Assembly: GCF_004101785.1 (NCBI RefSeq)
Contig: NZ_CP035130.1
Location: 496,001 to 560,000 of the forward strand
Source of the DNA: Gudongella oleilytica
GTDB taxonomy: Bacteria; Bacillota; Clostridia; Tissierellales; Tissierellaceae
Direction: 5' to 3'
DNA length: 64,000 bases
The notes below the pieces were generated by a model, which was not told where the DNA came from, did no database searches, and saw only the letters and a list, made by a program, of their open reading frames with translations. Below are positions 11,367 through 20,865 of the stretch, in pieces (within the stretch, counting starts at the first letter, position 1; each line of letters opens with the position of its first letter). Made by a program: the position numbers and the translations under genes.

Positions 11367-12275
11367 TTAGTCCTCATAAAAAGCACTTTTCTCAGGATTG
11401 ACCTTAAGTCCATTTTTTCTCATATCCTCAAGGGTTGCATTTATCTCTCCGCCAAGAACTATTACTATACTGCTGTAATACATCCAGATCAGGAGGACTA
11501 TTACTCCTCCAAGACTTCCATAGGTAATGGCATATTTACCAAAATTCGAAACGTAGTATGATAGAAGAAGCGAGAGAGATACCCAGGCAATTGTTGCAAA
11601 CACAGCTCCAGGAAGCACTTCTCTTATTGGTATTCTTAAATTTTTTCCAATATTTGGGCTAAGCTTATAAAGCAGCGCAAAAATTAGCATCATGTAGGCC
11701 AGAGGTATGATATATCTAAGGTAATTCCAAAGGAACATGAATGAATCCCCATACCCAATTCTTTCAAATAGCATTTTCCCTAACATCGGACCTAATATCA
11801 AAGATATCATTACCAGTGTGATCATAAGTAACAGCGCAATTGTAAAAAGTACTGAGAGGCCTCTTAACTTCAGGAAGTGCCTGTTTTCAGCATAGTCATA
11901 GGCCATATTTATTGCCTTTATTATCGCTTTTACTCCTGAGGATGCCGTCCACAGACCAATAAAGGCTGCAACAGACAACAGTCCCTGGCTGCTTGAGCTT
12001 GACAGGTCATTCAGAAAAACCTCGATTATTGCCTGGATATCCATCGGGAGGAAATGCAACATATCGAGTACAGCTCTCTCACGTACCAGCGATGTATAGC
12101 TCAGTATATTCAGAAGCACTATGAGGAAAGGGAAAAGGGATAATATCAGGAAATAAGTAAGTGAAGCCCCGGACCATACCACATTGTGCCTGGCAAACCT
12201 ATATAGCAGCTGATCGATAAAGATAACAAAAATTCTGTTTTTGATTTTTCCAAGAAAGTTTTTCATTAAGATCAC
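11367..12275 (-). CDS. YihY/BrkB-family inner membrane protein
   Basis: A 302-residue polytopic protein with about six hydrophobic segments and the family features: an N-terminal ASLTYFLILSLFPFLIVLLN segment, the central GLWTASSGVKAIIKAIN, and the C-terminal GGVIVLLIWMYYSSIVIVLGGEIN. The family was once called RNase BN in error; its transport or envelope role is unsettled. It ends 5 nt from comF in convergent orientation, and I see no terminator hairpin in the gap. Confidence 0.9.
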   Translation of the reverse strand: MILMKNFLGKIKNRIFVIFIDQLLYRFARHNVVWSGASLTYFLILSLFPFLIVLLNILSYTSLVRERAVLDMLHFLPMDIQAIIEVFLNDLSSSSSQGLLSVAAFIGLWTASSGVKAIIKAINMAYDYAENRHFLKLRGLSVLFTIALLLMITLVMISLILGPMLGKMLFERIGYGDSFMFLWNYLRYIIPLAYMMLIFALLYKLSPNIGKNLRIPIREVLPGAVFATIAWVSLSLLLSYYVSNFGKYAITYGSLGGVIVLLIWMYYSSIVIVLGGEINATLEDMRKNGLKVNPEKSAFYED

Positions 12276-12347
12276 CTGCTTATCTAATACCTCTAAACAG
12301 CTATTCTAAAACCATATGCATATACTTTTGAAAGGAGAGACGAGTAA

Positions 12348-13103
12348 ATGAAAATAAGGCTCATCAGAAATGCCACTACCTTAGTTGAGTATGCAGGGAA
12401 GAGGTTTCTAATAGATCCGGTACTTGGGGGTAAGGGATCCTTCAGAGCGTTTGGGGACTCCTTGAGAAAGGATATGAAAAACCCCATAGTTGACCTGCCC
12501 ATATCCGCAGAGGAGATAATAGATGTCGATGCCGTTGTAATAACTCACATGCATCTTGACCACTTTGATCCTGCTGCAAAGGATCTGATCCCAAAGGATA
12601 AAAAGATATATGTTGAGAACGAAGATGCTTTGAAAGTGCTGGAGGGATCAGGATTTTTGGATGTTGAGATACTGGGCAAGGGTTCAGAATTTCACGAGAT
12701 AAAACTTATTCGAACTCCAGGCCAGCATGGCAGAGGTGAAGTACTCCAGGTAATTGGAGATGTTTGTGGAGTAATATTCTCCCATCCCGCGGAGAAGACT
12801 TTATATGTCGTCGGGGATTCAGTCTGGTATGACGGAGTTCATGAGATCATAAAAACTCATCAACCGGAGGTTATTGTAGTGAACGGCGGAGGAAACGTCC
12901 TCATGGGCGAGATGCTTGTAATGGGTAAGGAGGATATACTCAAGGTCCATAAGTCAAAACCCGATGCAATGATAATTTCAGTTCACATGGAAGCTATGAA
13001 CCATTGGACGCTGTCCCGTGAGGAGTTAAGAAGCTTCGCTGAGGAAAATGGATTTATCGGGTCACTGCTCATCCCGGAGGATGGGGAGGAGATACAGATT
13101 TAG
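12348..13103 (+). CDS. MBL-fold (metallo-beta-lactamase superfamily) hydrolase
   Basis: The 251-residue product starts KIRLIRNATTLVEYAGKRFLIDPVL and contains the dinuclear-metal motif THMHLDHFDPAA, plus later VVGDSVWYDG and a C-terminal SVHMEAMNHW histidine. This fits the UlaG-like or L-ascorbate-lactonase-like branch of MBL hydrolases, but the substrate cannot be read from sequence. The start at 12348 has AAAGGAGAG upstream. It is flanked by genes on the opposite strand and stands alone. Confidence 0.88.
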   Translation: MKIRLIRNATTLVEYAGKRFLIDPVLGGKGSFRAFGDSLRKDMKNPIVDLPISAEEIIDVDAVVITHMHLDHFDPAAKDLIPKDKKIYVENEDALKVLEGSGFLDVEILGKGSEFHEIKLIRTPGQHGRGEVLQVIGDVCGVIFSHPAEKTLYVVGDSVWYDGVHEIIKTHQPEVIVVNGGGNVLMGEMLVMGKEDILKVHKSKPDAMIISVHMEAMNHWTLSREELRSFAEENGFIGSLLIPEDGEEIQI

Positions 13104-13241
13104 AATTGACAATGGACGATTGACAATTACAAGCAAGATCCTTCACTACGTTCAGGATGGCAGAAATGTTGTCATTCTGAGCTTTAGCGAAGGATCTTGT
13201 TCATCGTTCATTTGATCTAATTGTGCACTGTGAAATGTGAA
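13104..13241. repeat. Intergenic dispersed-repeat segment
   Basis: No gene. Holds tracts that recur, with variation, elsewhere in the window: AATTGACAATGGACGATTG, GATCCTTCACTACGTTCAG, and GTCATTCTGAGC...GCGAAGGATC. Related tracts lie near 20740, 28950, 37080, 42490 and 48230. Confidence 0.7.
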
Positions 13242-15230
13242 TTATCTAAGGTATCTCTCAAACCACTCGGTTATCTCTTTAAGTCTTCTCACTCTGTGTT
13301 TAGGCTTTCCGGATCTTGAAAGGTCGTGATTCTCTCCCTTAAACATTACAAGTCTTGAAACAACCCCATGATACTTTAGAGCTGTATACATCTGAATGCC
13401 CTCAACAAGCCAGCATCTGTAGTCCTCCTCTGAATGTATAAATAGAGTTGGCGTTTGAACTTGATCCGCATACTTCAAGGGCGAGTGTTCCCACAGCTTT
13501 CTGTGGTTATTCCAGGGAGTAGCAGTATTCTGGTCCTCGGTAAAATAGTATCCAATATCCGAAGTGCCAAAAAAGGAGGTCCAGTTTGCTATGCTTCTTT
13601 GAGAAACTGCAGCCTTGAATCTATTGGTATGACCGATTATCCAGTTGGTCATATAGCCTCCGTAGGATCCTCCAGTAACTCCAACCCTGAATCTGTCGAT
13701 ATTTGGATACGAGTCAAGTACCTTATCGGTAAAGACCATCAGATCATCATAATCGATGGTGCCGTATTTTCCTCTGATATCTGCAAATTTGTCTCCCTTT
13801 CCATCACTTCCTCTTGGATTCATAAAAAATACAAAGAAGCCCCTGTTAGCCCAGTATTGCATCTCATGGAAATAAACTGTACCATAGACGGTTTTCGGAC
13901 CCCCATGGATGTTTAGTATAGCAGGATAGTTCTTTTCATCATTAAATCCTGCCGGTTTCATAACCCACCCTGTGAGCTCGACGTCATCATTGTGGAACAC
14001 CATAGCCTCGGGCAATGAGAGAGTTTTATCCTTAAGAGAATCGGTGTTGAAGCTGGTAAGCTGATCCTCATCTCTGTTTTTCACTGAATACAGCTCCTGA
14101 AGCTTAAGCTGCCTGAGTGCGATTATAAAAACCGAGTCGCCTTTGACGTCAAAATCATCTACGGAGCCTTCCTCAGCCGTCATTCTTTCAAGTATACCGT
14201 CAAGCCCGATCCGATAGAGGTTTGAGGAGTGACCAAGCGTGCTTACAAAGTAAAGATAGTCATCATCCACCTTAAAGGATCTTCCTTCTCCATATCTGCA
14301 GTCCGAGCCAACGGAATTGTATACGTCGTGCTTGAGATCGTTGAGCTTGACATAGCTCAAGCCTTCATCCTCAGTAAGATAAATCTTGGGATTTTCATTT
14401 ATTCCGTAGTTTTTCTTCGATCTCCCGACAAAAACGATCATATCCTTTAGATACCCTGCGAAATCATATAGGAAATCCTCGATCGGCGATATTTTCTCAA
14501 GCCCCAAAGTGGAAAGATCAAGCTGATGTAAATCGTTGTTAAGACTCATCTTATCAATAAAGGATGATGTAATGAGAAGAGCCCTTCCCAGGGATGGATG
14601 GAGCTGGAGGCTCTCTACATTCGTGAATTCATCAGTTAAGGGTGTTATATCATTCCTGGTGCTGTCGAGCAGGAACAGTCTGGTTCGTCTCTTATTGGTA
14701 AAGCCCTCGCCGTTTCTCCAAAACGGAATTTCGTCCAGAACTTCGTAATTATTTTCTTCCTTAAGATCTTCAACCTTTTTCTCCAGTTCCTCCTTGGTGA
14801 TCCCCCATGTATCGCCCATCCTTTTATCGAAGGATGCAAGAAGAAGGTACCTTCCATCCCCCAATGCTTCTATCCTGCTGACGTCTAAGGGAACCTCAAA
14901 CTCTCTTGATACATCCATTGATTCGAGCTCAAGACGGTAGAAGCACGTTAATGGATGCTTTGCTTCCTTCCTGTCCTTAACGTCCTTGTCTCGGGACGAA
15001 GGAAATAACAGAGCACTCTCGTTTAACCATATTGAGGACTTTTCTTCGTTGGTATCAGTAAGCTGTTTGATCGTTCCAGAACTGTCGAGGAGGTATAGAT
15101 TCGAATGATATTTGTTGTTCTCATGATCCATAGTGTGAACTGTAAAGACAACTCTTGAACCGCCAGGTGAAGCACTTAAACCTGACAGGAATTTGAATTC
15201 TGTGAAATCCATCATTTCCAACCTGCTCAT
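13242..15230 (-). CDS. S9-family (prolyl oligopeptidase-like) serine peptidase
   Basis: Cleaves peptides through an alpha/beta-hydrolase catalytic triad gated by a beta-propeller. The 662-residue protein has a propeller-like N-terminal part with WD40-like motifs (SASPGGSRVVFTV) and a C-terminal hydrolase domain. The nucleophile is S522 in GGSYGGYM, with D603 in HSEEDYRC and H635 in GENHDLS completing the triad. No signal peptide is seen, so it is likely cytoplasmic, of the acylaminoacyl-peptidase or DPP type. It sits 15 nt downstream of the unrecognised 558-residue gene, on the same strand, probably co-transcribed. Confidence 0.93.
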   Translation of the reverse strand: MSRLEMMDFTEFKFLSGLSASPGGSRVVFTVHTMDHENNKYHSNLYLLDSSGTIKQLTDTNEEKSSIWLNESALLFPSSRDKDVKDRKEAKHPLTCFYRLELESMDVSREFEVPLDVSRIEALGDGRYLLLASFDKRMGDTWGITKEELEKKVEDLKEENNYEVLDEIPFWRNGEGFTNKRRTRLFLLDSTRNDITPLTDEFTNVESLQLHPSLGRALLITSSFIDKMSLNNDLHQLDLSTLGLEKISPIEDFLYDFAGYLKDMIVFVGRSKKNYGINENPKIYLTEDEGLSYVKLNDLKHDVYNSVGSDCRYGEGRSFKVDDDYLYFVSTLGHSSNLYRIGLDGILERMTAEEGSVDDFDVKGDSVFIIALRQLKLQELYSVKNRDEDQLTSFNTDSLKDKTLSLPEAMVFHNDDVELTGWVMKPAGFNDEKNYPAILNIHGGPKTVYGTVYFHEMQYWANRGFFVFFMNPRGSDGKGDKFADIRGKYGTIDYDDLMVFTDKVLDSYPNIDRFRVGVTGGSYGGYMTNWIIGHTNRFKAAVSQRSIANWTSFFGTSDIGYYFTEDQNTATPWNNHRKLWEHSPLKYADQVQTPTLFIHSEEDYRCWLVEGIQMYTALKYHGVVSRLVMFKGENHDLSRSGKPKHRVRRLKEITEWFERYLR

Positions 15231-15245
15231 TTTATCCCTCCGGCA

Positions 15246-16922
15246 CTATTTATTCGTTTTGTATTGCTTCAAGTGTATGACCTTATCCCGCGTTGGCCTG
15301 TCCCATTCCAGGAAATGGGCTCTGGCAAGTCTCCCTATCGGTGTCTGAACGAAATTCTCACCCCATCCTCTTTGATCCACGATTCCCATAAAGTTGAGAA
15401 GACGGACAAAATGAGCTGCATGGTCTTCTTCAGCCTCTGACAGCTCCAAAAGCTCGTACATTGACGATGTCGTGGTCCTGGTTATCTGAAGATATGCTTT
15501 TTTGATCCTCCTTGCATCTGCAAGACTTACGCCCAGCACTCCCCTGATGAACCCACTTTTCCAGAAACATTTTAGGTGCATGGTAAGTTTATCCTCGCGG
15601 GAGAGACCTAAGTACTCATCAGTCCTTGACGTAACAACAAGCTGGCCTTCTTTTACCCTGAGGAGCTTCAAATCAACACCCATCTTGCTGAAGAAGTCAA
15701 GAATTGTTACTCCGGTTGAACCCCTCCTTGAGGAAAGCATAGGGTATTCACCATCAAGAAATCTTGATAATCCGTTTAGGTCCTTTCTTTTGATAGTTCT
15801 CCTGTTTTCAGCCAATCCAACCGGAGTTTCGTAAACATACAGGAGGAACCTGTCGAAGTCGTCAAGGTAGGTGTTGGTGGGTTTATAATCAATTTCCCTT
15901 AATCTTATTGATAATAAAGGATCTCCCTGTGAAAGTCTGTTTTGTCTCAGGATCTCCTTGACATATCTAAATCTCTCCTGGCTTAGTGACTGTAGTTCAG
16001 CCAGTGATCGCCTGTATGTCTTGTCATTCTTTGCAAGAAATCCCAGATACTCTCGAAGTGTCGAAAAGTAGCTGCTTAGCATCAGCGGCGTCGTTATGAA
16101 TTTTTCACTGATCATATCCTGGAGCATTTCCTTGAGATTGACCTTATTTAGGTCCTTAAGGCTAGCACCATCATCTGCAAGCTCGTACTCGTATAGCTCG
16201 ATAAGATTTGAGAGATGTCTTTCTATTCCCTCCTGGGAGCTTTTTAGGGATAGGTATTCCTCAAATTCATCCATCTCGTCGTAAATCGGGAGCATGTCTC
16301 CTTCATCGGGTTCGTGGTTTTCATACGCAGTATGATAATAGGACTCATAAAGAAACAGCGAATTGGTCTTTAAAAAGCTTTTCATATCGCCTCTTGTCAT
16401 GTCTGTATCGTTGTAGCGTCTGATAACTTCCCTCAAAAGGTAAGGAAGCGCTGATCTTGGAATAAAGTTTACCTCACCAAGCATCCTAACAGAGCTCAAT
16501 ACTTTTCCAACCCTTGCAAGAAGATAATCCCCCTTTTTCAGTATTACTGATACCCTCGGCTCCAGCAGTCTGTACTCTGTATGATTTAGTACGTCAAATG
16601 CCACTGCATAGGGCTCATAAAAGTCTTTGATCTCGAGTATGGTGACAAAGCTTTCCGCTTTTCCAAGGAGGATTTCTCTTTGGATGGGAGAAATATTCCT
16701 GTCAGTCTCAATAAGCCTGTGGACGAAGCCTCTGCCGGATTGATCCCTGTAGTCACAGCAAAGCCAAAGATTGAAGGGGATATGAGATCTCTCCATATCA
16801 AGAAATTCATATTCCTCGTAGTTCTCCTGAAACAGCTTGCTTGCCCTTCCATCATTGTTTATATAGTCTATTAGTTTCTCAGTCGCCAGATTTTCCAGCT
16901 CCTGTAATTTATCATGATCCAT
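15246..16922 (-). CDS. Unrecognised 558-residue protein
   Basis: I do not recognise this family. The product is acidic and soluble, with no signal peptide or membrane segment. The N-terminal half (about 1-170) has the feel of an SEC-C-associated or plasmid-like domain (HIPFNLWLCCDYRD, LEPRVSVILKKGDYLLARVGKV, a small beta-rich barrel-like stretch). The middle is helical and charged. The C-terminal part (LGVSLADARRIKKAYLQITR, LLNFMGIVDQRGWGENF, TPIGRLARAHFLEW) looks like a winged-helix or helical bundle. It lies 15 nt upstream of the S9 peptidase gene and probably shares its mRNA. Function unknown. Confidence 0.85.
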   Translation of the reverse strand: MDHDKLQELENLATEKLIDYINNDGRASKLFQENYEEYEFLDMERSHIPFNLWLCCDYRDQSGRGFVHRLIETDRNISPIQREILLGKAESFVTILEIKDFYEPYAVAFDVLNHTEYRLLEPRVSVILKKGDYLLARVGKVLSSVRMLGEVNFIPRSALPYLLREVIRRYNDTDMTRGDMKSFLKTNSLFLYESYYHTAYENHEPDEGDMLPIYDEMDEFEEYLSLKSSQEGIERHLSNLIELYEYELADDGASLKDLNKVNLKEMLQDMISEKFITTPLMLSSYFSTLREYLGFLAKNDKTYRRSLAELQSLSQERFRYVKEILRQNRLSQGDPLLSIRLREIDYKPTNTYLDDFDRFLLYVYETPVGLAENRRTIKRKDLNGLSRFLDGEYPMLSSRRGSTGVTILDFFSKMGVDLKLLRVKEGQLVVTSRTDEYLGLSREDKLTMHLKCFWKSGFIRGVLGVSLADARRIKKAYLQITRTTTSSMYELLELSEAEEDHAAHFVRLLNFMGIVDQRGWGENFVQTPIGRLARAHFLEWDRPTRDKVIHLKQYKTNK

Positions 16923-17071
16923 TTCATTGCTCCTTGCTTTAGTCTTTGGATATATTATACAACAAGGGGGAATCCATTACAATTAAGGCGACAGAGACCG
17001 GTATCCAAAACAGATGTTGAAAAATGGGAAAAAGTAGTATAATGAAATAGTGACAAGAGAGGAGGGGTTTC

Positions 17072-18766
17072 GTGAAATTTAAAGATTATGAGTATATCAG
17101 GCCTGATTTGGACCAGATGGAAAAAAGTTTTATCGAACTTTTAGAGAAGTTCAGGAACGCAAAAAGTGCCTCAGAGCAAAGTATGGTGATCGATGAAGTA
17201 ACTTCTCTAAGGAATTACTTTGAAACTATGGTAACCTTGGCAAGTATAAGGCATTCGATCAATACTGAAGACAAGTTCTATGAGACAGAGCAGGATTTTA
17301 TGGACGAGAATGGACCCAGGTATGAGAAGCTGGTGACTGATTACTACAAAGAACTTATAAATTCTCCCTTCAGGGCTGAATTGGAAAATGAATGGGGAGA
17401 ACAGTTCTTTAAATTGGCAGAGCTTCAGATAAAGACCTTCAGCGAGGAGATAATGGAGGAATTGGTTAAGGAGAACAAGCTTTCCACAGAATACGACAAG
17501 CTTATTGCTTCAGCGCAGCTTGATTTTATGGGAGAGATCAGAAACCTAAGCCAGATGAGACCTTTTATGGAGTCCAGGGACAGAGAAGTAAGAAGATCTG
17601 CCGCTATGAAGGTGATGAGCTTCTTCGAGGAAAACGAGAAGGAGTTCGACAGGTTATATGACGAGCTGGTCAAGGTAAGGGACTCAATGGCGAAGAAGCT
17701 GGGGTATCCGAATTATGTACCAATGGGCTATGCCAGACTTTCCAGGACGGATTATGATGCAGAAATGGTAGCAAACTATAGAAGGCAAGTCTATGAGAGT
17801 CTGGTTCCCCTATCAGAGGAGCTTAAGGAGAGACAAAGAAAAAGGATAGGTGTGGAAAGACTTACCTATTACGATGAACCTTTAGAGTACGTCACTGGAA
17901 ATGCAAATCCCAAGGGAGATCCAGCCTGGATCATCGAAAACGGCAAAAAGATGTATCACGAGATGTCTCCTGAGACAGGAGCTTTTATAGACTTCATGAC
18001 AGAGAGAGAGCTAATGGATCTTGAAGCAAAGAAGGGCAAGAGAAGCGGCGGTTATTGTACTGTGATCGCTGATTACAAATCGCCATTTATATTCTCAAAC
18101 TTCAACGGAACCAGCGGAGACATCGATGTATTGACACATGAGGCAGGTCACGCTTTTCAAACCTTTATGAGTATGGATCACAAGCTGCCTGAGTACAAGT
18201 TCCCTACACTGGAGGCATGTGAGATCCATTCGATGAGCATGGAGTTTCTTGCATGGCCCTGGATGGAAAACTTCTTCAAGGATGAGGTTGAAAAGTATAA
18301 ATTCAGCCATTTGGCTGGTGCACTGACCTTTATACCTTATGGTGTGGCAGTTGATGAGTTCCAGCACTTTGTATTCGAAAATCCAAATGCTACTCCGGAT
18401 GAGAGGAAGTCTGCATGGAGAGAGATAGAAAAGAAGTACCTGCCATCAAAGGATTATGAAGACAACGATCTTTTGAACCGAGGCGGATATTGGTTCAGAC
18501 AGGGTCATATTTTCTCGTCGCCATTCTATTACATCGACTATACACTTGCTCAGGTCTGTGCATTCCAATTCTGGGTAAGGAGCAGAGAGGACAGAGAAAA
18601 GGCCTGGGAGGACTATCTAAGGCTATGCAAGGCTGGAGGAAGCATGTCATTCCTGAAGCTTGTTGAGCTGGCGGAGCTTGATAATCCATTTGTAGACGGG
18701 ACTATTGAAAGAGTTGTAGGGCCTATCAAGGAATATCTTGATTCTGTTGACGACTCGACGTTTTAG
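17072..18766 (+). CDS. M3-family oligoendopeptidase (PepF-like)
   Basis: Zinc metallopeptidase that degrades short peptides in the cytoplasm. The 564-residue length and the sequence FKDYEYIRPDLDQME match the M3 oligoendopeptidase F branch. The zinc site is THEAGHAFQTF, with H356, E357 and H360, and the third ligand Glu lies in EACEIHSMSMEFL. The GTG start at 17072 is preceded by AGAGGAGGGG at good spacing. It is followed by a hairpin-rich spacer and a convergent gene. Confidence 0.95.
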   Translation: MKFKDYEYIRPDLDQMEKSFIELLEKFRNAKSASEQSMVIDEVTSLRNYFETMVTLASIRHSINTEDKFYETEQDFMDENGPRYEKLVTDYYKELINSPFRAELENEWGEQFFKLAELQIKTFSEEIMEELVKENKLSTEYDKLIASAQLDFMGEIRNLSQMRPFMESRDREVRRSAAMKVMSFFEENEKEFDRLYDELVKVRDSMAKKLGYPNYVPMGYARLSRTDYDAEMVANYRRQVYESLVPLSEELKERQRKRIGVERLTYYDEPLEYVTGNANPKGDPAWIIENGKKMYHEMSPETGAFIDFMTERELMDLEAKKGKRSGGYCTVIADYKSPFIFSNFNGTSGDIDVLTHEAGHAFQTFMSMDHKLPEYKFPTLEACEIHSMSMEFLAWPWMENFFKDEVEKYKFSHLAGALTFIPYGVAVDEFQHFVFENPNATPDERKSAWREIEKKYLPSKDYEDNDLLNRGGYWFRQGHIFSSPFYYIDYTLAQVCAFQFWVRSREDREKAWEDYLRLCKAGGSMSFLKLVELAELDNPFVDGTIERVVGPIKEYLDSVDDSTF

Positions 18767-18980
18767 TCTTCTAATGGGTGTACTATGTTGTCCACCCTTA
18801 GTTATTTGGAGGATTTGATCCTAAGGTTATACAATTACCTTTAGAAGATTGAAGGTTGGTCGTTTTGAGGACATTTCCTGGCCAAGCGGCCGTGAGCGGT
18901 CCGACTAAACGAGCCAACTTTCATCTTATACTGAAATTTTAAAGGGTGGACATTCCAGTCCACCCTTAAAATATGTTCAT
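18767..18980. repeat. Dispersed structured repeat, copy 1, and flanking hairpins
   Basis: No gene. The hairpin at 18846-18926 has a 53-bp core (18860-18912) that is nearly the same as the core at 25429-25481 in inverted orientation (47 of 53 positions by eye). Its outer arms AGATTGAAGGTTGG and CCAACTTTCATCT pair with each other. On the left, GGGTGTAC/GTCCACCC (18776) and CTTAG/CTAAG hairpins are present. On the right, AAGGGTGGAC-ATTCCA-GTCCACCCTT (18941-18966) is a bidirectional terminator between the convergent genes. Confidence 0.75.
18941..18968. terminator. Bidirectional terminator
   Basis: A perfect 10-bp stem (AAGGGTGGAC/GTCCACCCTT) with a 6-nt loop is flanked by A/T runs. It separates the M3 peptidase gene from the convergent PH-domain gene. 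Confidence 0.8.
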
Positions 18981-19583
18981 TTAGCCCTTATACTCCGTAT
19001 TATACCCTGGGTTGCCCTCAGGTCTTAACTGATTGGGATAGCTGATATCGGACCTGATATCCAAAGCTGCCTTTTTAAGCTCCTTGTATACCTCGTATGG
19101 TCTGTCGATCCCATAAAGCCTTTTACCTGTTCTTACTGACCTTTTGCCTGTGTGTACATAGTCCTCATTGATCCTGATGGTGCCGACTCCGAGGCTATTC
19201 TCGATAGGGTTGACGTTGACTTCAATGGAAGCTATGGCATCAAAATCAATGGACTTATAGTCGATCCCCCATAATCCTCCCCTTATAATGACTCTTTTGT
19301 CTGTGTAGCAGAAGATGGTATTCCTGTAGTTAGCAAGAAGTGCTATCATACCTCCGACACCAATCCATAATGGTGCCATGTGGATAAGCATAAAGGGAAC
19401 CATGAAAAGCATCATGCCGGTCCCGCTGGCCATCATTATGAAAAAGAAATCGAAGACACCCCAAAGCAATCCAAAGATCAACATTGGAACTCCTTTAAGG
19501 AGGTGGACGGTCCTGTGAGGCTTGTCAGCCCAAAGAATTTGCTCCCCCTGATCCAATACGTCATAGAACTCTCTCTCATACAT
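18981..19583 (-). CDS. Membrane protein with bacterial PH domain
   Basis: 200 residues. Two hydrophobic segments (about 30-60 and 65-100) precede a bacterial pleckstrin-homology-like domain (YTDKRVIIRGGLWGIDYKSIDFDAIASIEV), which is typical of small YdbS/YdbT-like or SHOCT-linked membrane proteins. The role is unknown, with envelope association inferred from topology. It is 20 nt downstream of the FUSC-like gene on the same strand, so the two probably form an operon. Confidence 0.75.
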   Translation of the reverse strand: MYEREFYDVLDQGEQILWADKPHRTVHLLKGVPMLIFGLLWGVFDFFFIMMASGTGMMLFMVPFMLIHMAPLWIGVGGMIALLANYRNTIFCYTDKRVIIRGGLWGIDYKSIDFDAIASIEVNVNPIENSLGVGTIRINEDYVHTGKRSVRTGKRLYGIDRPYEVYKELKKAALDIRSDISYPNQLRPEGNPGYNTEYKG

Positions 19584-19603
19584 TCCTATTCCCCCTATGT
19601 TCT

Positions 19604-20470
19604 CTACATTGAGTACAAATTTTTAAGAAGCCTTTGGAGGTGATAGTTAAAGATGATATCCTCCTCGCTTATGATGCTTTTTTCATACCAGATCGGCGTG
19701 ATTTGAAAAACCTGTCCAGCAAGAATCAGGTTCTTTGAGCTTACGATTGCCATATAATCCATAGCAGTGATAGATGAAAGGTCGTTGAATATCTCCTCAA
19801 GGATGCGCAGGGTTTTAGCTGTATCCAGCTTTTGTCCTTTGTTGTCGTATAATATATTGCTGTCGCCTCTTACCAGATCCTGAAGCTTTTCGATATCGGA
19901 CAGCATACTCCTTAGATTTTCCAGATTCACGGTTTTCTTCCCGACTATAAGGCTGTAGGTGTACTCCTTTGCTACCTCTACAAAAGCATCCACTTCAGCG
20001 TAAAATTTCTTCTCGCTGTCAGGAGTTGCAACCAGGTAGTTAACAAGGACTCCCATAACTATCCCGATGAAGGTGTCGATGACTCTGTTTGTAGCGTATT
20101 CGATCATTCCCATTTCTCTGTTGAGATAGACCGCTGAGAAGACTATTGCCGATAGGGAAATTGACTTCCTCCACCCTAAAATGTTCAGTATCTGTATAAG
20201 CAGTATGATGCCCAAACCGAGGAAGATATTGCTGTACGGCAAGATTTCAGCTATCGCTACTGCCACAACAGCCCCCATTATTGTCCCGAGGATCCTGTTT
20301 TTCCCCATTACAAAGGATTCTGAAACCGAAGTCTGCATGGTGCTGATTGCACCTATTGCAACGAAAAGAGGGCTTCTTAGTCCAACCAATTCTGCAACGG
20401 TAACTCCAAGCATCACTGCAAGGCCGGTTTTTATGGTCCTCATACCGATTTTTACTTTATTCGATCCCAT
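19604..20470 (-). CDS. FUSC / aromatic acid exporter family membrane protein
   Basis: The 288-residue product has an N-terminal half with about five membrane segments (TIKTGLAVMLGVTVAELVGL, AIGAISTMQTSVSESF, GAVVAVAIAEILPYSNIFLG) and a cytoplasmic helical C-terminal half. This is the architecture of the ArAE_1 group of aromatic acid exporter-like proteins in Firmicutes. GGAAAGCTCCT precedes the ATG. The transported substrate is not known. Confidence 0.85.
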   Translation of the reverse strand: MGSNKVKIGMRTIKTGLAVMLGVTVAELVGLRSPLFVAIGAISTMQTSVSESFVMGKNRILGTIMGAVVAVAIAEILPYSNIFLGLGIILLIQILNILGWRKSISLSAIVFSAVYLNREMGMIEYATNRVIDTFIGIVMGVLVNYLVATPDSEKKFYAEVDAFVEVAKEYTYSLIVGKKTVNLENLRSMLSDIEKLQDLVRGDSNILYDNKGQKLDTAKTLRILEEIFNDLSSITAMDYMAIVSSKNLILAGQVFQITPIWYEKSIISEEDIIFNYHLQRLLKNLYSM

Positions 20471-20865
20471 AGGAGCTTTCCTTTCATACTATATTACCTT
20501 TATACTCTAACCTATTTGCGTATAATTATCAAGGTGGAAATCCACATGAAGAAGCTCATAAAGTGGTGTTTTCCACAGATTTGCCCACACTATCCACAGG
20601 CAAACATAAACTTATCCACAATATAACGATAAAATTATCCACAGGAGTAAGGATTGTGTCAGTTAATCAGCGTTAGAAAGAAGCCTCTAGTAGTCAGTAG
20701 TTAGTTGTTAGTAAAAAAGTGTTACCCATGTCCTGGTTAAATCTTTTAATCGTCAATCGTCCATTGTCAATTGGTTATTATCTTCCTGTTAATCCTAAAC
20801 CTTCGTGGGTATAATATGACAAACAGTATAAGTTTTACTAGACTTATATGAAAGGAGCTGGGTTT
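20471..20865. other. Intergenic region with DnaA-box-like cluster and hpf promoter
   Basis: 395 bp without a gene. 20538-20643 holds a row of DnaA-box-like sites. 20690-20780 is a dispersed-repeat tract (TAGTCAGTAGTTAGTTG; AATCGTCAATCGTCCATTGT). A TATAAT at about 20810 is a likely -10 element for hpf. Confidence 0.7.
20538..20643 (+). promoter_or_regulatory. Cluster of DnaA-box-like sites
   Basis: Two perfect consensus boxes TTATCCACA (20612-20620 and 20635-20643), with CTATCCACA (20590-20598) and TTTTCCACA (20569-20577), each one mismatch away. A weaker AAATCCACA is at 20538-20546. All point the same way. Start-to-start spacing of the last four is 21, 22 and 23 bp, about two helical turns each. 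AT-rich sequence lies between the two perfect boxes. No dnaA or dnaN gene is in the window. Confidence 0.7.

Noticed and set aside
20538-20643. Declaring the DnaA-box cluster to be oriC
   Set aside because: There is no dnaA, dnaN, rpmH or other usual origin neighbour in the window and I cannot compute GC skew. I report it only as a DnaA-box cluster.
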